Assembly (NCBI GenBank): GCA_031385325.1
Contig: JANNBJ010000144.1
Coordinates: forward strand, 1 to 17,301
DNA: 17,301 nt
Direction of reading: 5' to 3'
DNA from: SYFY01 sp031385325
GTDB taxonomy: Bacteria > Pseudomonadota > Gammaproteobacteria > Pseudomonadales > Azotimanducaceae
Part shown: piece by piece, positions 1-7,073 of the stretch
Layout of the letters: the number at the start of each line of letters is the position of its first letter
Numbering within the stretch: position 1 is the first letter of the stretch
Notes under the pieces: model-generated
Database searches by the model: none
What the model saw: the letters and a program-made list of their open reading frames with translations, nothing else
Told to the model about the DNA's origin: nothing
Made by a program: the position numbers and the translations under genes

Positions 1-173
1 GCATTATTCATGAAGGAACGTCGCGAGGGCGTCGAGAGTAACGAAAAGACTGGGTGGCGCGGACCGGAGCGCGCACAGGCGTGCTTGACAGCACGTCGAG
101 CACGCGGAGGGAGCACGCCGAGTGTTTTCGCTGCTATCGGCGTCCGCAGCAGGTCATTCATGAATAATTCGGG
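1..173. mobile_element. MITE-like element with 12-bp inverted terminal repeats
   Basis: The 12-mer ATTATTCATGAA at 3-14 returns as its exact reverse complement TTCATGAATAAT at 157-168. The right copy runs on through TCGGG to 173, directly before a CTAG tetramer. The interior has no convincing ORF and is too short for a transposase. This fits a non-autonomous miniature element or an internally deleted insertion sequence. The outermost bases of the left repeat are probably just outside the window. I cannot assign an IS family with confidence. Confidence 0.5.
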
Positions 174-359
174 CTAGGAGCCTGCGCGGCAGAAGGCGGC
201 GGTGCGAGGCGAGTCGGAGAGCGAGGACAGTTTTTCGCGATTTCGAGGCGCATAGTGGGCCTTTCCAAAGGAAACTCGGGGGCAACGAGAAATCGGGGAA
301 AAATGGACCACTCTTCCCACCGGCGCAGTAGATCGGTCTCAAGTCCGACAGGCTCCTAG
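174..359. mobile_element. Second MITE-like element flanked by CTAG
   Basis: CTAGGAGCCTG at 174-184 is matched by its exact reverse complement CAGGCTCCTAG at 349-359. If the CTAG copies at 174-177 and 356-359 are a target-site duplication, the element is the 178 bp between them, with GAGCCTG/CAGGCTC termini. It enters the amidohydrolase reading frame at 359 and supplies that frame's last six codons and stop. It has no coding capacity of its own; the small minus-strand ORF inside it resembles no protein. It abuts the unit at 1-173. Confidence 0.5.
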
Positions 360-536
360 GTAGTCCGGATCATCGTGGAGTGCCTTCATCTGCGCGATCC
401 ACGCCCCCTCGCGAGAGCGCATGTAGGGCCTGAATTCGTCGCGGAACTTCGCCGACACAAACTCACCGATCGTGTCGGGAAACTCCATGACGTGGGAACC
501 GGCGTCGTGGACAGTCATGTTTTCTACATAGGCCAT
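339..536 (-). pseudogene. Amidohydrolase, N-terminal fragment cut by an element
   Basis: The translation from the ATG at 536 (65 codons) contains VHDAGSHVMEFPDTIGEFV, which resembles the N-terminus of amidohydrolase-2 family (metal-dependent, TIM-barrel) proteins, where an aspartate/histidine-rich D-x-x-H-x-x-E stretch opens the domain. A GGAG ribosome site lies 8 bases upstream, so this start is preferred over a longer upstream frame that translates the 12-bp repeats. The family is normally about 300-400 residues; here the homologous part ends near residue 59 at the element boundary, and the last six residues (LGACRT) come from the element. The enzyme is therefore non-functional as seen. The rest of the gene may lie left of the window. 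Family assignment rests on a short stretch, so it is tentative. Confidence 0.55.
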
Positions 537-715
537 GTTCGGGTCTCCGAAGGCGGCGGAAAGCGGCGCGGTCAAGGATAGCGCACGAACCAGTCCCTGC
601 ACCGACCGAGCCTGGCCACTTGCCCAGCCACTTGCCCAGCCACTTGCCCAATTCACAGCCTGCGCACACCATCGCCATCGACGGGTCAAGAACAACAGGT
701 ACAGGAGGAAGTGTC
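537..715. promoter_or_regulatory. Divergent spacer between amidohydrolase remnant and dioxygenase
   Basis: This spacer lies between two divergently transcribed genes and should hold both promoters. I could not identify convincing -10/-35 boxes. It contains the tandem repeat at 615-650, and the AGGAGG ribosome site of the dioxygenase at 703-708. Confidence 0.4.
615..650. repeat. Three exact tandem copies of a 12-bp unit
   Basis: GCCACTTGCCCA occurs three times without a mismatch at 615-626, 627-638 and 639-650. The unit is a multiple of three, so it reads through in open frames on both strands (for example GKWL repeats), but it lies upstream of the supported starts of both flanking genes. It is best read as non-coding: a slippage-generated microsatellite or a repeated protein-binding site. 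Confidence 0.85.
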
Positions 716-1804
716 ATGGCAGAAGCAACGGTCCGCAGTGATCAGGCGCGCTACAACGACATCGCCATCGATATCGCGAAGCAACTGCATGATGTCCGCC
801 AACAACGGCAACCCGCGCATCGAAGTCGCGACCGGGAGGCGCTGTTCCCCGATTCCAACCGGGTCGGACTGGGTGTGGCCCTCGAATACGAAGCCATGGG
901 CAACCGCGCTGTTTCTGCCTCCTTGCAAACCCGTGCCGACTCATTGGGGGTCCGGTTCGAGCACCTGGGTACCACCCTCGGCACGGTCATCCACAATGTG
1001 GACCTGCAACGTGAACAGAGCCCGGACCTGATCGCGTTCATTCGCGCCACACTCCTCGAGCGCAAGGTGGTGTTCTTCCGCAACCAGCATCTGTCGCAGG
1101 ACCAGCAGGTGGCCTTCGGCCGAGGGTTCGGCGAGCTGGACGCCTTTCCCTTCGGCAACCCCGGGGAGAATCCGTACATCCTGGAGATCATCCACGACGA
1201 GGCTCGGCCCGGAACAGAAAATGGCTGGCACACCGACGTAACCTGGATGGAGAGGCCATCGCTGGGTTCCATCGCCCAGTGCATCGACGTGCCTCCCTAT
1301 GGCGGCGACACCCTGTTTTCCGACAGCACCGCAGCATATTTGGGATTGCCCTCCCCCTTGCAGAATCGTCTGCAACACATCGAAGGCATCAACGACTACC
1401 GGTTTTTCCTGGGCGGCAGCGGCACGGCAGCGCTGCCTGATGCCCTGGTCTCGCAGATCAAGTCCAGGATTCCCTTTGGCGTCAGCCATCCACTGCTGCG
1501 CACCCATCCGGAAACCGGCAAGACGTCGCTGTATATCCACGGCGGCTTCCTGCGCCACGACTCGCTGCACGATGTACGCGACGGCAAACCTCTGGACCGG
1601 GAGGAGTCCCGGGAGATTGTGCGGGTGCTCCTGCAGCAGCATGCACGCCCCGAGTACACCTGCCGCTTCCACTGGTCTCCGGGTTCCATCGCGTTCTGGG
1701 ACAATCGCGCCGTACAGCACTATGCCGCCAGCGACTACTACCCGCACCGGCGTCTGCTGCGCCGGGTGACTGTGTGCGGGGACAAGCCCTTCTACCGACC
1801 GTAA
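716..1804 (+). CDS. TauD/TfdA-family Fe(II)/2-oxoglutarate dioxygenase
   Basis: The 362-residue product should be a cytoplasmic non-haem iron oxygenase that uses 2-oxoglutarate and O2 to hydroxylate or cleave a small substrate. The iron-binding facial triad is visible: WHTDVTW gives His172 and Asp174, and RAVQHYA gives His335. Arg346 lies 11 residues after the distal histidine, where TauD has its 2-oxoglutarate arginine. The catalytic domain begins near residue 72; the roughly 70 residues before it match nothing I recognise and make the protein longer than classical TauD (about 280). The ATG at 716 is chosen because AGGAGG lies 7 bases upstream; the longer frame from 620 only translates the 12-bp repeats. 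The next gene starts 12 bp after the stop, so co-transcription is likely. The substrate cannot be read from sequence. Confidence 0.9.
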   Translation: MAEATVRSDQARYNDIAIDIAKQLHDVRQQRQPAHRSRDREALFPDSNRVGLGVALEYEAMGNRAVSASLQTRADSLGVRFEHLGTTLGTVIHNVDLQREQSPDLIAFIRATLLERKVVFFRNQHLSQDQQVAFGRGFGELDAFPFGNPGENPYILEIIHDEARPGTENGWHTDVTWMERPSLGSIAQCIDVPPYGGDTLFSDSTAAYLGLPSPLQNRLQHIEGINDYRFFLGGSGTAALPDALVSQIKSRIPFGVSHPLLRTHPETGKTSLYIHGGFLRHDSLHDVRDGKPLDREESREIVRVLLQQHARPEYTCRFHWSPGSIAFWDNRAVQHYAASDYYPHRRLLRRVTVCGDKPFYRP

Positions 1805-1816
1805 CCGGAATCCGTA

Positions 1817-2521
1817 GTGAAAAAGCTGCTTTTTCGTTCTTTCACCGGGCTGTCGATCCTGTTCGTCGCCGTGTTCTGGATGCTCTATCTGTCAGCCCGC
1901 CCGCCGCTGACCACGGGTCCCGCGACCCTTGCAGGCGATGGCAGTGTCATCAACTACTGTGAGCTTCCGCCCCTCGACGGAAGTGGCAAGCAGGCCGCTG
2001 ACATTCCAAAAGGCAACACACCTGGGTGCAACTACGAACACTTTCCACTGCCGATACTGGCTGCATGTACCGAACCGCTGGTGGATGGGGCGGCCGATAT
2101 CCGGGGGCTTTGGATCGGTGTCGAAGGTGGACACACAGGTCACGTCGAACGTGTCGAACAGTGCGGGCGCCGAACAGTGGTCACCAGCTCCGGAATCATT
2201 CACGACTATGGTCCCAACAGCACCCTCGGGGAGAACACCAACGACACTGAGGGCGGCGTGCTCTTCACGATCGGTGGGCAGGAGTATTGCCCCAGGACGT
2301 CGGCCAGCATGTTATGGAACGACGGGATACTGGATTTCCATGCTCTGGGCTGGGGGCCGGTGGTCGTGCGACGCTATCTGGATGGGAACCAGCTGATCTG
2401 GGAGTACGCAGACGGATCCACCACTCGCATGGACCGGATCTGCCAACTGCCCGAATCGCACAAGTTCCCCGCACCAAGAGGCCGACGATTGGCCGCCTTC
2501 GGCGACTCCAGTGAGAGGTGA
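1817..2521 (+). CDS. Membrane-anchored extracytoplasmic protein, unknown function
   Basis: The 234-residue protein opens with a short basic segment (MKKLLFR) and one hydrophobic stretch at about residues 9-27, either an uncleaved signal anchor or a signal peptide. The rest should lie outside the cytoplasmic membrane. Six cysteines (48, 71, 84, 116, 158, 209) could form disulfides there. Residues about 95-210 alternate hydrophobic and polar residues and are rich in Gly, Trp and Tyr, as in a beta-sheet domain; a lipocalin-like barrel is a guess, not a recognised match. The start is GTG with only a weak GGA upstream, 12 bp after the dioxygenase stop, so translation may be coupled. Its stop is separated by one base from the end of the convergent MaoC-like gene. 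I do not recognise the family. Confidence 0.75.
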   Translation: MKKLLFRSFTGLSILFVAVFWMLYLSARPPLTTGPATLAGDGSVINYCELPPLDGSGKQAADIPKGNTPGCNYEHFPLPILAACTEPLVDGAADIRGLWIGVEGGHTGHVERVEQCGRRTVVTSSGIIHDYGPNSTLGENTNDTEGGVLFTIGGQEYCPRTSASMLWNDGILDFHALGWGPVVVRRYLDGNQLIWEYADGSTTRMDRICQLPESHKFPAPRGRRLAAFGDSSER

Positions 2522-2522
2522 C

Positions 2523-3398
2523 TCAGGCCTGGTTCGCGTACGCAGTTGACGAAGCCTTCATGACCCGGGACTGCATGAGCAGTGTCGCCACCCGCTGGTC
2601 CCGATCATTGAACGCGTGGGTCTCGTACCACACATACTCGGTTTGCGGGCTCTGGCCGACACAGACGACACTGCTCGTTAGCCGGTAGTCCGTGTTCATC
2701 AACAAAGGTCCATGCTGGAAGCCGACTTCGATGGCCCCGAACAGGCCGACGGCTTCACCGATGTAGGGCCGCATGCCTTCCATCGGATAAGCCCACAGAA
2801 ATTCAAGCACCGTGCACGGCGCAGCCACTGGCTCACCCCAGGGCGACGCGTGCCGGTACCAGTCCAGTGGATCACTGATCACACCAGTATCAAACCGGTG
2901 GAACTGCTTGTCAGTGGCGGTATGCACTGCGTAGGTGCCCAGTGACAGACCCGGATGCAGCCGGTTCAGGATGCGCAGTTCGTCAGGATCACAGGGTCGA
3001 TAGTCTTTCTGCCTGAGTTCTGACCGCGTGTGATCACCAACCGCTGCGGTCCCATTGGCTACCAGCAGGCCATCCTCCCGCTCCATCCAGACACGAACCG
3101 AGTCGCTTCCCGCCTTGCGGGTTTCTGCGAATACCTGCACCTTTTCCAGATCGACAGTCGCGTTCCTGAAATTCAGCGAGAGATTCCCGCGCTCGAACCA
3201 GTCGTTACCGAACACCTTGAGGAGTACCGGCGGGAATTGGTTCATGTGCACGTCTCCCGCCACCGTGCCACCGCGAAAGCCGAGTCTGGCAGCGGTCGCG
3301 TCATCATGAATGCTCCCTTCACCGGCATCCATGGACCAGTTCCTGGCCGCCCACAGCGGTCCACTGACGATATCGTTACGCTCTTTCAGCTCTGTCAT
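2523..3398 (-). CDS. MaoC-like / double hot-dog fold dehydratase or thioesterase
   Basis: The 291-residue protein has a hydratase-type hot-dog signature near its N-terminus: GSIHDDATAARLGFRGGTVAG (about residues 28-48), like the N-x-H-x-D...GF...G helix and loop of MaoC (R)-specific enoyl-CoA hydratases. His31 with Asp32 or Asp33 would be the catalytic dyad. The length fits two tandem hot-dog repeats, with the second half from about residue 160. No signal peptide is present, so it is cytoplasmic and probably hydrates an enoyl-CoA or hydrolyses a thioester. AGGAGG lies 5 bases before the ATG. It follows the acyl-CoA dehydrogenase gene by 31 bp, so the two probably form an operon in which dehydrogenation is followed by hydration. 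The exact reaction and acyl group are unknown. Confidence 0.75.
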   Translation of the reverse strand: MTELKERNDIVSGPLWAARNWSMDAGEGSIHDDATAARLGFRGGTVAGDVHMNQFPPVLLKVFGNDWFERGNLSLNFRNATVDLEKVQVFAETRKAGSDSVRVWMEREDGLLVANGTAAVGDHTRSELRQKDYRPCDPDELRILNRLHPGLSLGTYAVHTATDKQFHRFDTGVISDPLDWYRHASPWGEPVAAPCTVLEFLWAYPMEGMRPYIGEAVGLFGAIEVGFQHGPLLMNTDYRLTSSVVCVGQSPQTEYVWYETHAFNDRDQRVATLLMQSRVMKASSTAYANQA

Positions 3399-3429
3399 GT
3401 CATCCTCCTGATTCTTGTTTCGCCGAGCG

Positions 3430-4629
3430 TCAGTCCGGCAAGCCCAGCACGCGCTTGGCGATGATATTCAGCTGTACTTCGTTCGAACCACCGGCGATGG
3501 AAATCGACTTTGCTTCCAGCCACAGGCGACCCATGGCAATTTCTTCCGCATCAAAGCCGTCACCTTCCCAGCCCAGGCCTTGCATGCCTCGTGTGCGCAA
3601 CTGCAGCTCCAGTTGTGCCTTCACGTAGTTGGCTTCGACATACTTGAAGATCGACGTCGCAGCGCCAGGTGTGCCGCTGGCCGACGCTTCCACCATATGT
3701 TGCTGCGTGAGCAGGAATGCCCGCCTCAACTGCTCGACCGCAATCAGCTCAAGACGCAACGCCGGATCAACCGAGGCGCCGGGAGGTGTGTAACGGACCA
3801 GCAGTTGATGTAGCGGAACCGACGGCTTGATGCGATCCATGGGACCAGCCCGGTCTGCGCTCGTCAGAGCAGCGAGCCCTGATCGTTCGTGCTGCAGGAG
3901 CCTCTTGCCAACCGTCCAGCCCTCGTTGAGCTTGTGTACCAGATCCGCCTTCGGAACCCGGACAGCATCGAAAAACGTCTGGCAAAACGGTGCATGTCCG
4001 TCGATCAGCTCGATCGGTCGTGTCGATACACCGGGACTATCCATCGAAAACAGCAGGAAGCTGATGCCTTGATGCTTGGGTACCTCCCGGTTGGTACGCA
4101 CCAGGCAGAACATCCAGTCGGCATGACTTGCGCCGGAGGTCCAGATCTTCGATCCATTGACGATGAAGTGATCACCGCAGTCCCGCGCAAATGTCTGCAA
4201 GCTCGCGAGGTCCGATCCGGCGCCGGGTTCGCTGTAACCCTGACACCAGGCAAGCTCGCCACGCGCGATAGCTGGAAGATGGCGACGCTTCTGTTCGTCG
4301 TTACCATACTCGAGCAACGTCGGCCCGATCATGGAAACACCCATGCCACCGAGCGGCGGTCGCGCATTCAGACGTTGCAGTTCTTCAATCAGAACAACAA
4401 ATTCATCCTTGCCGAGACCGGCGCCGCCATACTCCTCGGGCCAGGTCGGAACCGTCCATCCCTTCTCCGCCATCCGCGACAGCCACACCCACGCGTCGGG
4501 GTTCGTACTGCGTCGCTTCAGGCCACCATTCACATCCTCCCCAGCAACCATGCGGGTACGCATCGATTGTGGACAATTGGCTTCCAGCCAGTTACGCGTC
4601 TGCATCCGGAAAGTGCGCAGATCAGGCAT
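3430..4629 (-). CDS. Acyl-CoA dehydrogenase
   Basis: This is a 399-residue FAD-dependent acyl-CoA dehydrogenase, the usual length for the family, oxidising an acyl-CoA to the 2-enoyl-CoA. The N-terminal helical domain carries PTWPEEYGGAGLG (61-73); the middle beta domain has CQGYSEPGAGSDLASLQT (129-146) and NGSKIWTSGA (158-167), the flavin and substrate motifs. The C-terminal domain ends in IAGGSNEVQLNIIAKRVLGLPD. Position 380, where medium-chain enzymes have their catalytic Glu, is Gly, as in the GGTNEI-type long-chain and isovaleryl enzymes whose base sits in an earlier helix; Glu249 of LLQHERSG is a candidate. The ATG at 4629 is preferred over the longer open frame because GAGG lies 8 bases upstream and the protein starts in register with the family. 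It leads the operon with the MaoC-like gene. Confidence 0.93.
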   Translation of the reverse strand: MPDLRTFRMQTRNWLEANCPQSMRTRMVAGEDVNGGLKRRSTNPDAWVWLSRMAEKGWTVPTWPEEYGGAGLGKDEFVVLIEELQRLNARPPLGGMGVSMIGPTLLEYGNDEQKRRHLPAIARGELAWCQGYSEPGAGSDLASLQTFARDCGDHFIVNGSKIWTSGASHADWMFCLVRTNREVPKHQGISFLLFSMDSPGVSTRPIELIDGHAPFCQTFFDAVRVPKADLVHKLNEGWTVGKRLLQHERSGLAALTSADRAGPMDRIKPSVPLHQLLVRYTPPGASVDPALRLELIAVEQLRRAFLLTQQHMVEASASGTPGAATSIFKYVEANYVKAQLELQLRTRGMQGLGWEGDGFDAEEIAMGRLWLEAKSISIAGGSNEVQLNIIAKRVLGLPD

Positions 4630-4995
4630 AGGGTCAACCTCACTTCCAATAACGGAGTATCCAACATTCGAGATCTTAACGTCGTTGTCTGCGCAGGACA
4701 GCATGATCCAGCCGCGGCAGTACAAAGCATGGACGCAGCAATCAACACGAAGAACCATCTCTCGACTGACTGAACAGGGTGGCATAGGTTTGCCCCGAAA
4801 AGATGGTGTCGCGGCGTTACATAGGTCAACCCATCGACATCGCGTGGATAGCCGTTTTCGGGATGTATACAAAAATTGCGGCACCAAACACTTAAAAACG
4901 GGAGCCCCACCCCGTTACCATCCTGGAAATCGATGGGCAACTGATTGCCTGAAGGTCCCAAGTGCACCGATCAATCATCGTCGGGAGAGTAGTTG
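4630..4995. promoter_or_regulatory. Divergent intergenic region, about 365 bp
   Basis: This lies between the divergently transcribed acyl-CoA dehydrogenase and the small periplasmic protein gene, and should hold both promoters. It is more AT-rich around 4860-4905. A TATACA at 4866-4871 could act as a -10 box on either strand, but I see no well-placed -35. The open frames that cross it are extensions or shadows without ribosome sites. I find no gene, repeat or clear operator in it. Confidence 0.4.
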
Positions 4996-5487
4996 ATGAG
5001 GCGGTACGCGGTTTCCTTGAATGCAGAACGCTCCGAAACCCAGTTGGCTCCGCGGCAGCGAGTCCAGCGCATCCGCGCTGCCACGCTGTTCTGTGCTGCA
5101 CTCTGTGCCGTACTGGCCATTGGTTCTGTCCGCGCCGAGATGGAGGACATACTGGACTGTCGCTTCCCCGAGCCACCCGTTCTCCCGACGGGTTCCTCTG
5201 CGGACTTAGACGCCATGGATCGCGCAGCAACGGACGTTCGCAGCTTTGTCGACGCGATGCAGAAATCCCTCGATTGTCTCGATACAAAAACCAACTCTCT
5301 AGTCGTTCGCGCGCGGACGACGGTGTTGTACAACAACGGTGTCGAACAGATGCAGGCCATCGCCACCGCATTCAACAACCAGTTGCAGATCTTCCGTGAG
5401 CGAGAGAGCGGAAAAACAGCCAGACGCGGCACGGAGTCGATCGGCACAAATCAGGTGCAGGTGCTCGAAAACCGCTCTCACCATTAA
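4996..5487 (+). CDS. Small periplasmic protein, unknown function
   Basis: The 163-residue product has an unusually long polar N-region, then a hydrophobic core (about residues 28-44) ending in GSVRA, a good signal-peptidase I site before EMEDILDC. The mature part of about 116 residues has two cysteines (55 and 94) that could pair. It also has helix-forming stretches such as VRSFVDAMQKSLDCLD and VEQMQAIATAFNNQLQIF. The pattern CRFPEPPVLPTG followed by a helical domain is reminiscent of uncharacterised small secreted proteins in proteobacteria, but I cannot name a family. ATG 4996 is chosen over the adjacent TTG because GGGAGA lies 7 bases upstream. The C-terminus carries ESIGTNQV, which nearly repeats in the lipoprotein encoded next. 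Confidence 0.7.
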   Translation: MRRYAVSLNAERSETQLAPRQRVQRIRAATLFCAALCAVLAIGSVRAEMEDILDCRFPEPPVLPTGSSADLDAMDRAATDVRSFVDAMQKSLDCLDTKTNSLVVRARTTVLYNNGVEQMQAIATAFNNQLQIFRERESGKTARRGTESIGTNQVQVLENRSHH

Positions 5488-5648
5488 CGGCAGGCACTCG
5501 CCTGTTGTGGAAAATGTGCGTAGCTTGGGGTTCCCTGGTTGGAACACCCAGCGAAGCCGAGACACCGTCCGCCCATTTCATTGAGCCACACCAGATGCAT
5601 CACGACCAACACTACCGTTGCCCATCAACACACCGGCGCACAAAGACG

Positions 5649-5867
5649 ATGTCTCAGGTCGTACTCGCCTTGACCTTGCTCTTCCTGTGCGCGTGCAGCG
5701 CCCGACAAGCCTACGACGCGATGGCAGAAAATCAACGCACGCAGTGTCTGCAAAGACCGCCATCACAACAGGCTGATTGCGTGGCGCAGACACGAATCAG
5801 CTATGAGGAATACCTGCGACGGCGCAGCGAAGCGATCGGAACAAAACAAGTCGGGGCAAACCCATAG
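5649..5867 (+). CDS. Small putative lipoprotein
   Basis: From the ATG at 5649 the 72-residue product begins with a short hydrophobic signal (VVLALTLLFLCAC) ending in a lipobox-like LCAC, so the second cysteine would be the lipidated residue. The mature part is about 56 residues, polar, with NQRTQCLQRPPSQQADC and SYEEYLRRR stretches that look helical. The frame is open upstream to 5505, but those residues lack a signal and are poorly protein-like, so the later start is preferred even though its ribosome site is weak. It lies 161 bp downstream of the periplasmic protein gene on the same strand and ends in EAIGTKQV, echoing that protein. The function is unknown. Confidence 0.6.
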   Translation: MSQVVLALTLLFLCACSARQAYDAMAENQRTQCLQRPPSQQADCVAQTRISYEEYLRRRSEAIGTKQVGANP

Positions 5868-5889
5868 CAGCCTGCGCGACTTCCATTGT

Positions 5890-6303
5890 TCATTCTTGCG
5901 AGGCCATCCTTTCGGAATAGTCCCAATCTGATTGCCAGACGGGAGTGATTTCAATTGCCACTTCGGTATCGCACCGTGACAACAGCCATCGTGCAAGTCG
6001 GCTGTCCCGATTCACCTGATAGCGGTCTATCAACTGCTCCAACACGCGGGCACCTGACTCCGGCAGGCATCTGGCATGGCCACGGCCTCTTATCCCGCGG
6101 TAGGGCATGTCGTTGGTGGACAAGTCGAACGCGCATCGAGGATCAGCCTGGAGAGCACGGACGACCATCGAACTTTGCTGGCTCGCACACCAGATGCGAT
6201 CAACCTGCCAGACAAACCACAGCGGAACGATCAATGGACCATGAAGACCCTGCACAGATATTCGCAGAGGCTGAAGACTTGAGAGCAGATCGGCGGCCGG
6301 CAT
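5890..6303 (-). CDS. Pyridoxamine 5'-phosphate oxidase-type flavin split-barrel protein
   Basis: The 137-residue protein matches the split-barrel pattern of the PPOX superfamily. It has GPLIVPLWFVWQVDRIWCAS near the N-terminus, then VVRALQADPRCAFDLS and PYRGIRGRGHARCL, as in proteins written PHxxPLWF...NLRRDPRVAL...YRGVRVRGRA. Members bind FMN, haem or F420 and act as oxidoreductases or general-stress proteins, so the cofactor is not predictable here. It has no signal peptide. Two consecutive ATGs occur; the one at 6303 leaves a better 5-base gap to GAAGGG than the one at 6306. It converges with the lipoprotein gene and lies 175 bp downstream of the tiny membrane protein genes, so it may be the last gene of that leftward set. 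Confidence 0.75.
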   Translation of the reverse strand: MPAADLLSSLQPLRISVQGLHGPLIVPLWFVWQVDRIWCASQQSSMVVRALQADPRCAFDLSTNDMPYRGIRGRGHARCLPESGARVLEQLIDRYQVNRDSRLARWLLSRCDTEVAIEITPVWQSDWDYSERMASQE

Positions 6304-6478
6304 CATTACCCTTCATTCAGTTCAGGTTTCACCATACTAATGCTTCTGGCACGACTGCACCCATACCGCTGCCTGCCGAGATCGAAATCGCATGCCATAC
6401 CGAGCGGGCGAACCGGAAAAACACCAAAATCAGGTCCGGCTCACCACGTTTTCCTGCAACAAGTCTTCGTGCCACGCG

Positions 6479-6574
6479 TTACATTTTTCTGAACTCGTTA
6501 GCAGTCAGGAAGACTCCGAGAACGGTCATTGCAAAGCAGAACATGCCGACGTAGAAAATCAGGTCATCCGTCAT
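6479..6574 (-). CDS. 31-residue single-pass membrane protein (sORF)
   Basis: The product is a 31-residue peptide: MTDDLIFY, then a hydrophobic segment (VGMFCFAMTVLGVFLTA), then NEFRKM. This is one membrane helix with an acidic N-end and a charged C-end. Its ATG overlaps the stop of the 59-residue gene in an ATGA arrangement, with a GGGAGG-type ribosome site 7 to 8 bases upstream inside that gene, so it is very likely translated by coupling. It is too short for most gene callers. The family is not recognised. The hydrophobic layout and overlap make it a likely partner of the upstream protein. Confidence 0.6.
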   Translation of the reverse strand: MTDDLIFYVGMFCFAMTVLGVFLTANEFRKM

Positions 6575-6750
6575 TTCCGACCTCCCAGGATAGTCAGCAC
6601 CTTGAAGTAGATGCCAAAACAGAGAATCGATGGCACCCAGACAGCGGTGAACAGACCCTCTTCCTTCTGACCGTTGAACCAGAGAAACCCGGAGATCGCA
6701 AAGGCGACCATCACGGCCATCAAGATACATACATCCGACATTTTGATCAT
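6571..6750 (-). CDS. 59-residue two-helix membrane protein (sORF)
   Basis: The 59-residue product has two hydrophobic segments (about residues 7-25 and 35-55) joined by a short polar loop, FNGQKEEGLF. It is an inner-membrane hairpin with no cysteine-rich or catalytic motif. The ATG at 6750 has GGGAG 6 bases upstream; the frame is open further upstream but without a ribosome site. The stop overlaps the start of the 31-residue gene. It lies 95 bp downstream of the 75-residue membrane protein gene in the same direction. The family is unknown to me; the pairing with a second tiny membrane protein suggests a small membrane complex or an accessory subunit of a redox system (inference). Confidence 0.65.
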   Translation of the reverse strand: MIKMSDVCILMAVMVAFAISGFLWFNGQKEEGLFTAVWVPSILCFGIYFKVLTILGGRK

Positions 6751-6845
6751 GTCTAACTCCCTCGGTAGACCAGTATTGCCTGGCTTGATTTCACCAGTTG
6801 GTGGACACAGGCCACCCATTCTTCAGTTGCATTCAAGAGTTTCAG

Positions 6846-7073
6846 CTATTCGTTCCAGTACCCCCATGCCGCGACCAGCAGGCATCCGACTGTTACCACA
6901 GCGTGCACGCGCACGGCGCTTTCGCCGGGTAACGAAAGTACCAGGGGGACTAATTCGAGCGCTCCAGCTGCGAGCCAGATCAAGGAGACCACGCCCACCA
7001 GGAACGCAGATCGAGCGGCCAGTTTTCTAGAGGGTGGCCAGCACTTTCTCAGGGCATCCATGACGATTTTCAC
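6846..7073 (-). CDS. 75-residue two-helix membrane protein
   Basis: The product has a basic N-terminus (KIVMDALRKCWPPSRKLAARS) followed by two hydrophobic helices (about residues 22-48 and 53-71), ending WGYWNE. It is a small inner-membrane protein of unknown function. The GTG at 7073 overlaps the stop of the SDR gene (GTGA), which suggests translational coupling; an ATG at 7061 is an alternative that would remove four residues. It has no cofactor motif. Its place in an operon behind the HiPIP and SDR genes suggests a role linked to them, but nothing in its sequence shows what. Confidence 0.65.
   Translation of the reverse strand: MKIVMDALRKCWPPSRKLAARSAFLVGVVSLIWLAAGALELVPLVLSLPGESAVRVHAVVTVGCLLVAAWGYWNE

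Noticed and set aside
154..342. 62-codon minus-strand ORF in the left element
   Set aside because: Arg/Leu/Pro-rich with no recognisable motif; it spans both element ends and does not look like a transposase part.
620..715. Upstream extension of the dioxygenase
   Set aside because: It translates the 12-bp repeats and has no ribosome site; AGGAGG precedes the ATG at 716.
941..1747. 268-codon minus-strand ORF
   Set aside because: It is antisense to the dioxygenase, and no protein motif is visible.
3889..4773. 294-codon plus-strand ORF
   Set aside because: It is antisense to the acyl-CoA dehydrogenase gene, which has clear family motifs in the other frame.
4866..4871. TATACA as a firm promoter
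   Set aside because: No acceptable -35 at 16-18 bp on either strand; kept only as a remark.
5505..5648. N-terminal extension of the small lipoprotein
   Set aside because: It would bury the lipoprotein signal and is polar and His-rich, unlike a leader.
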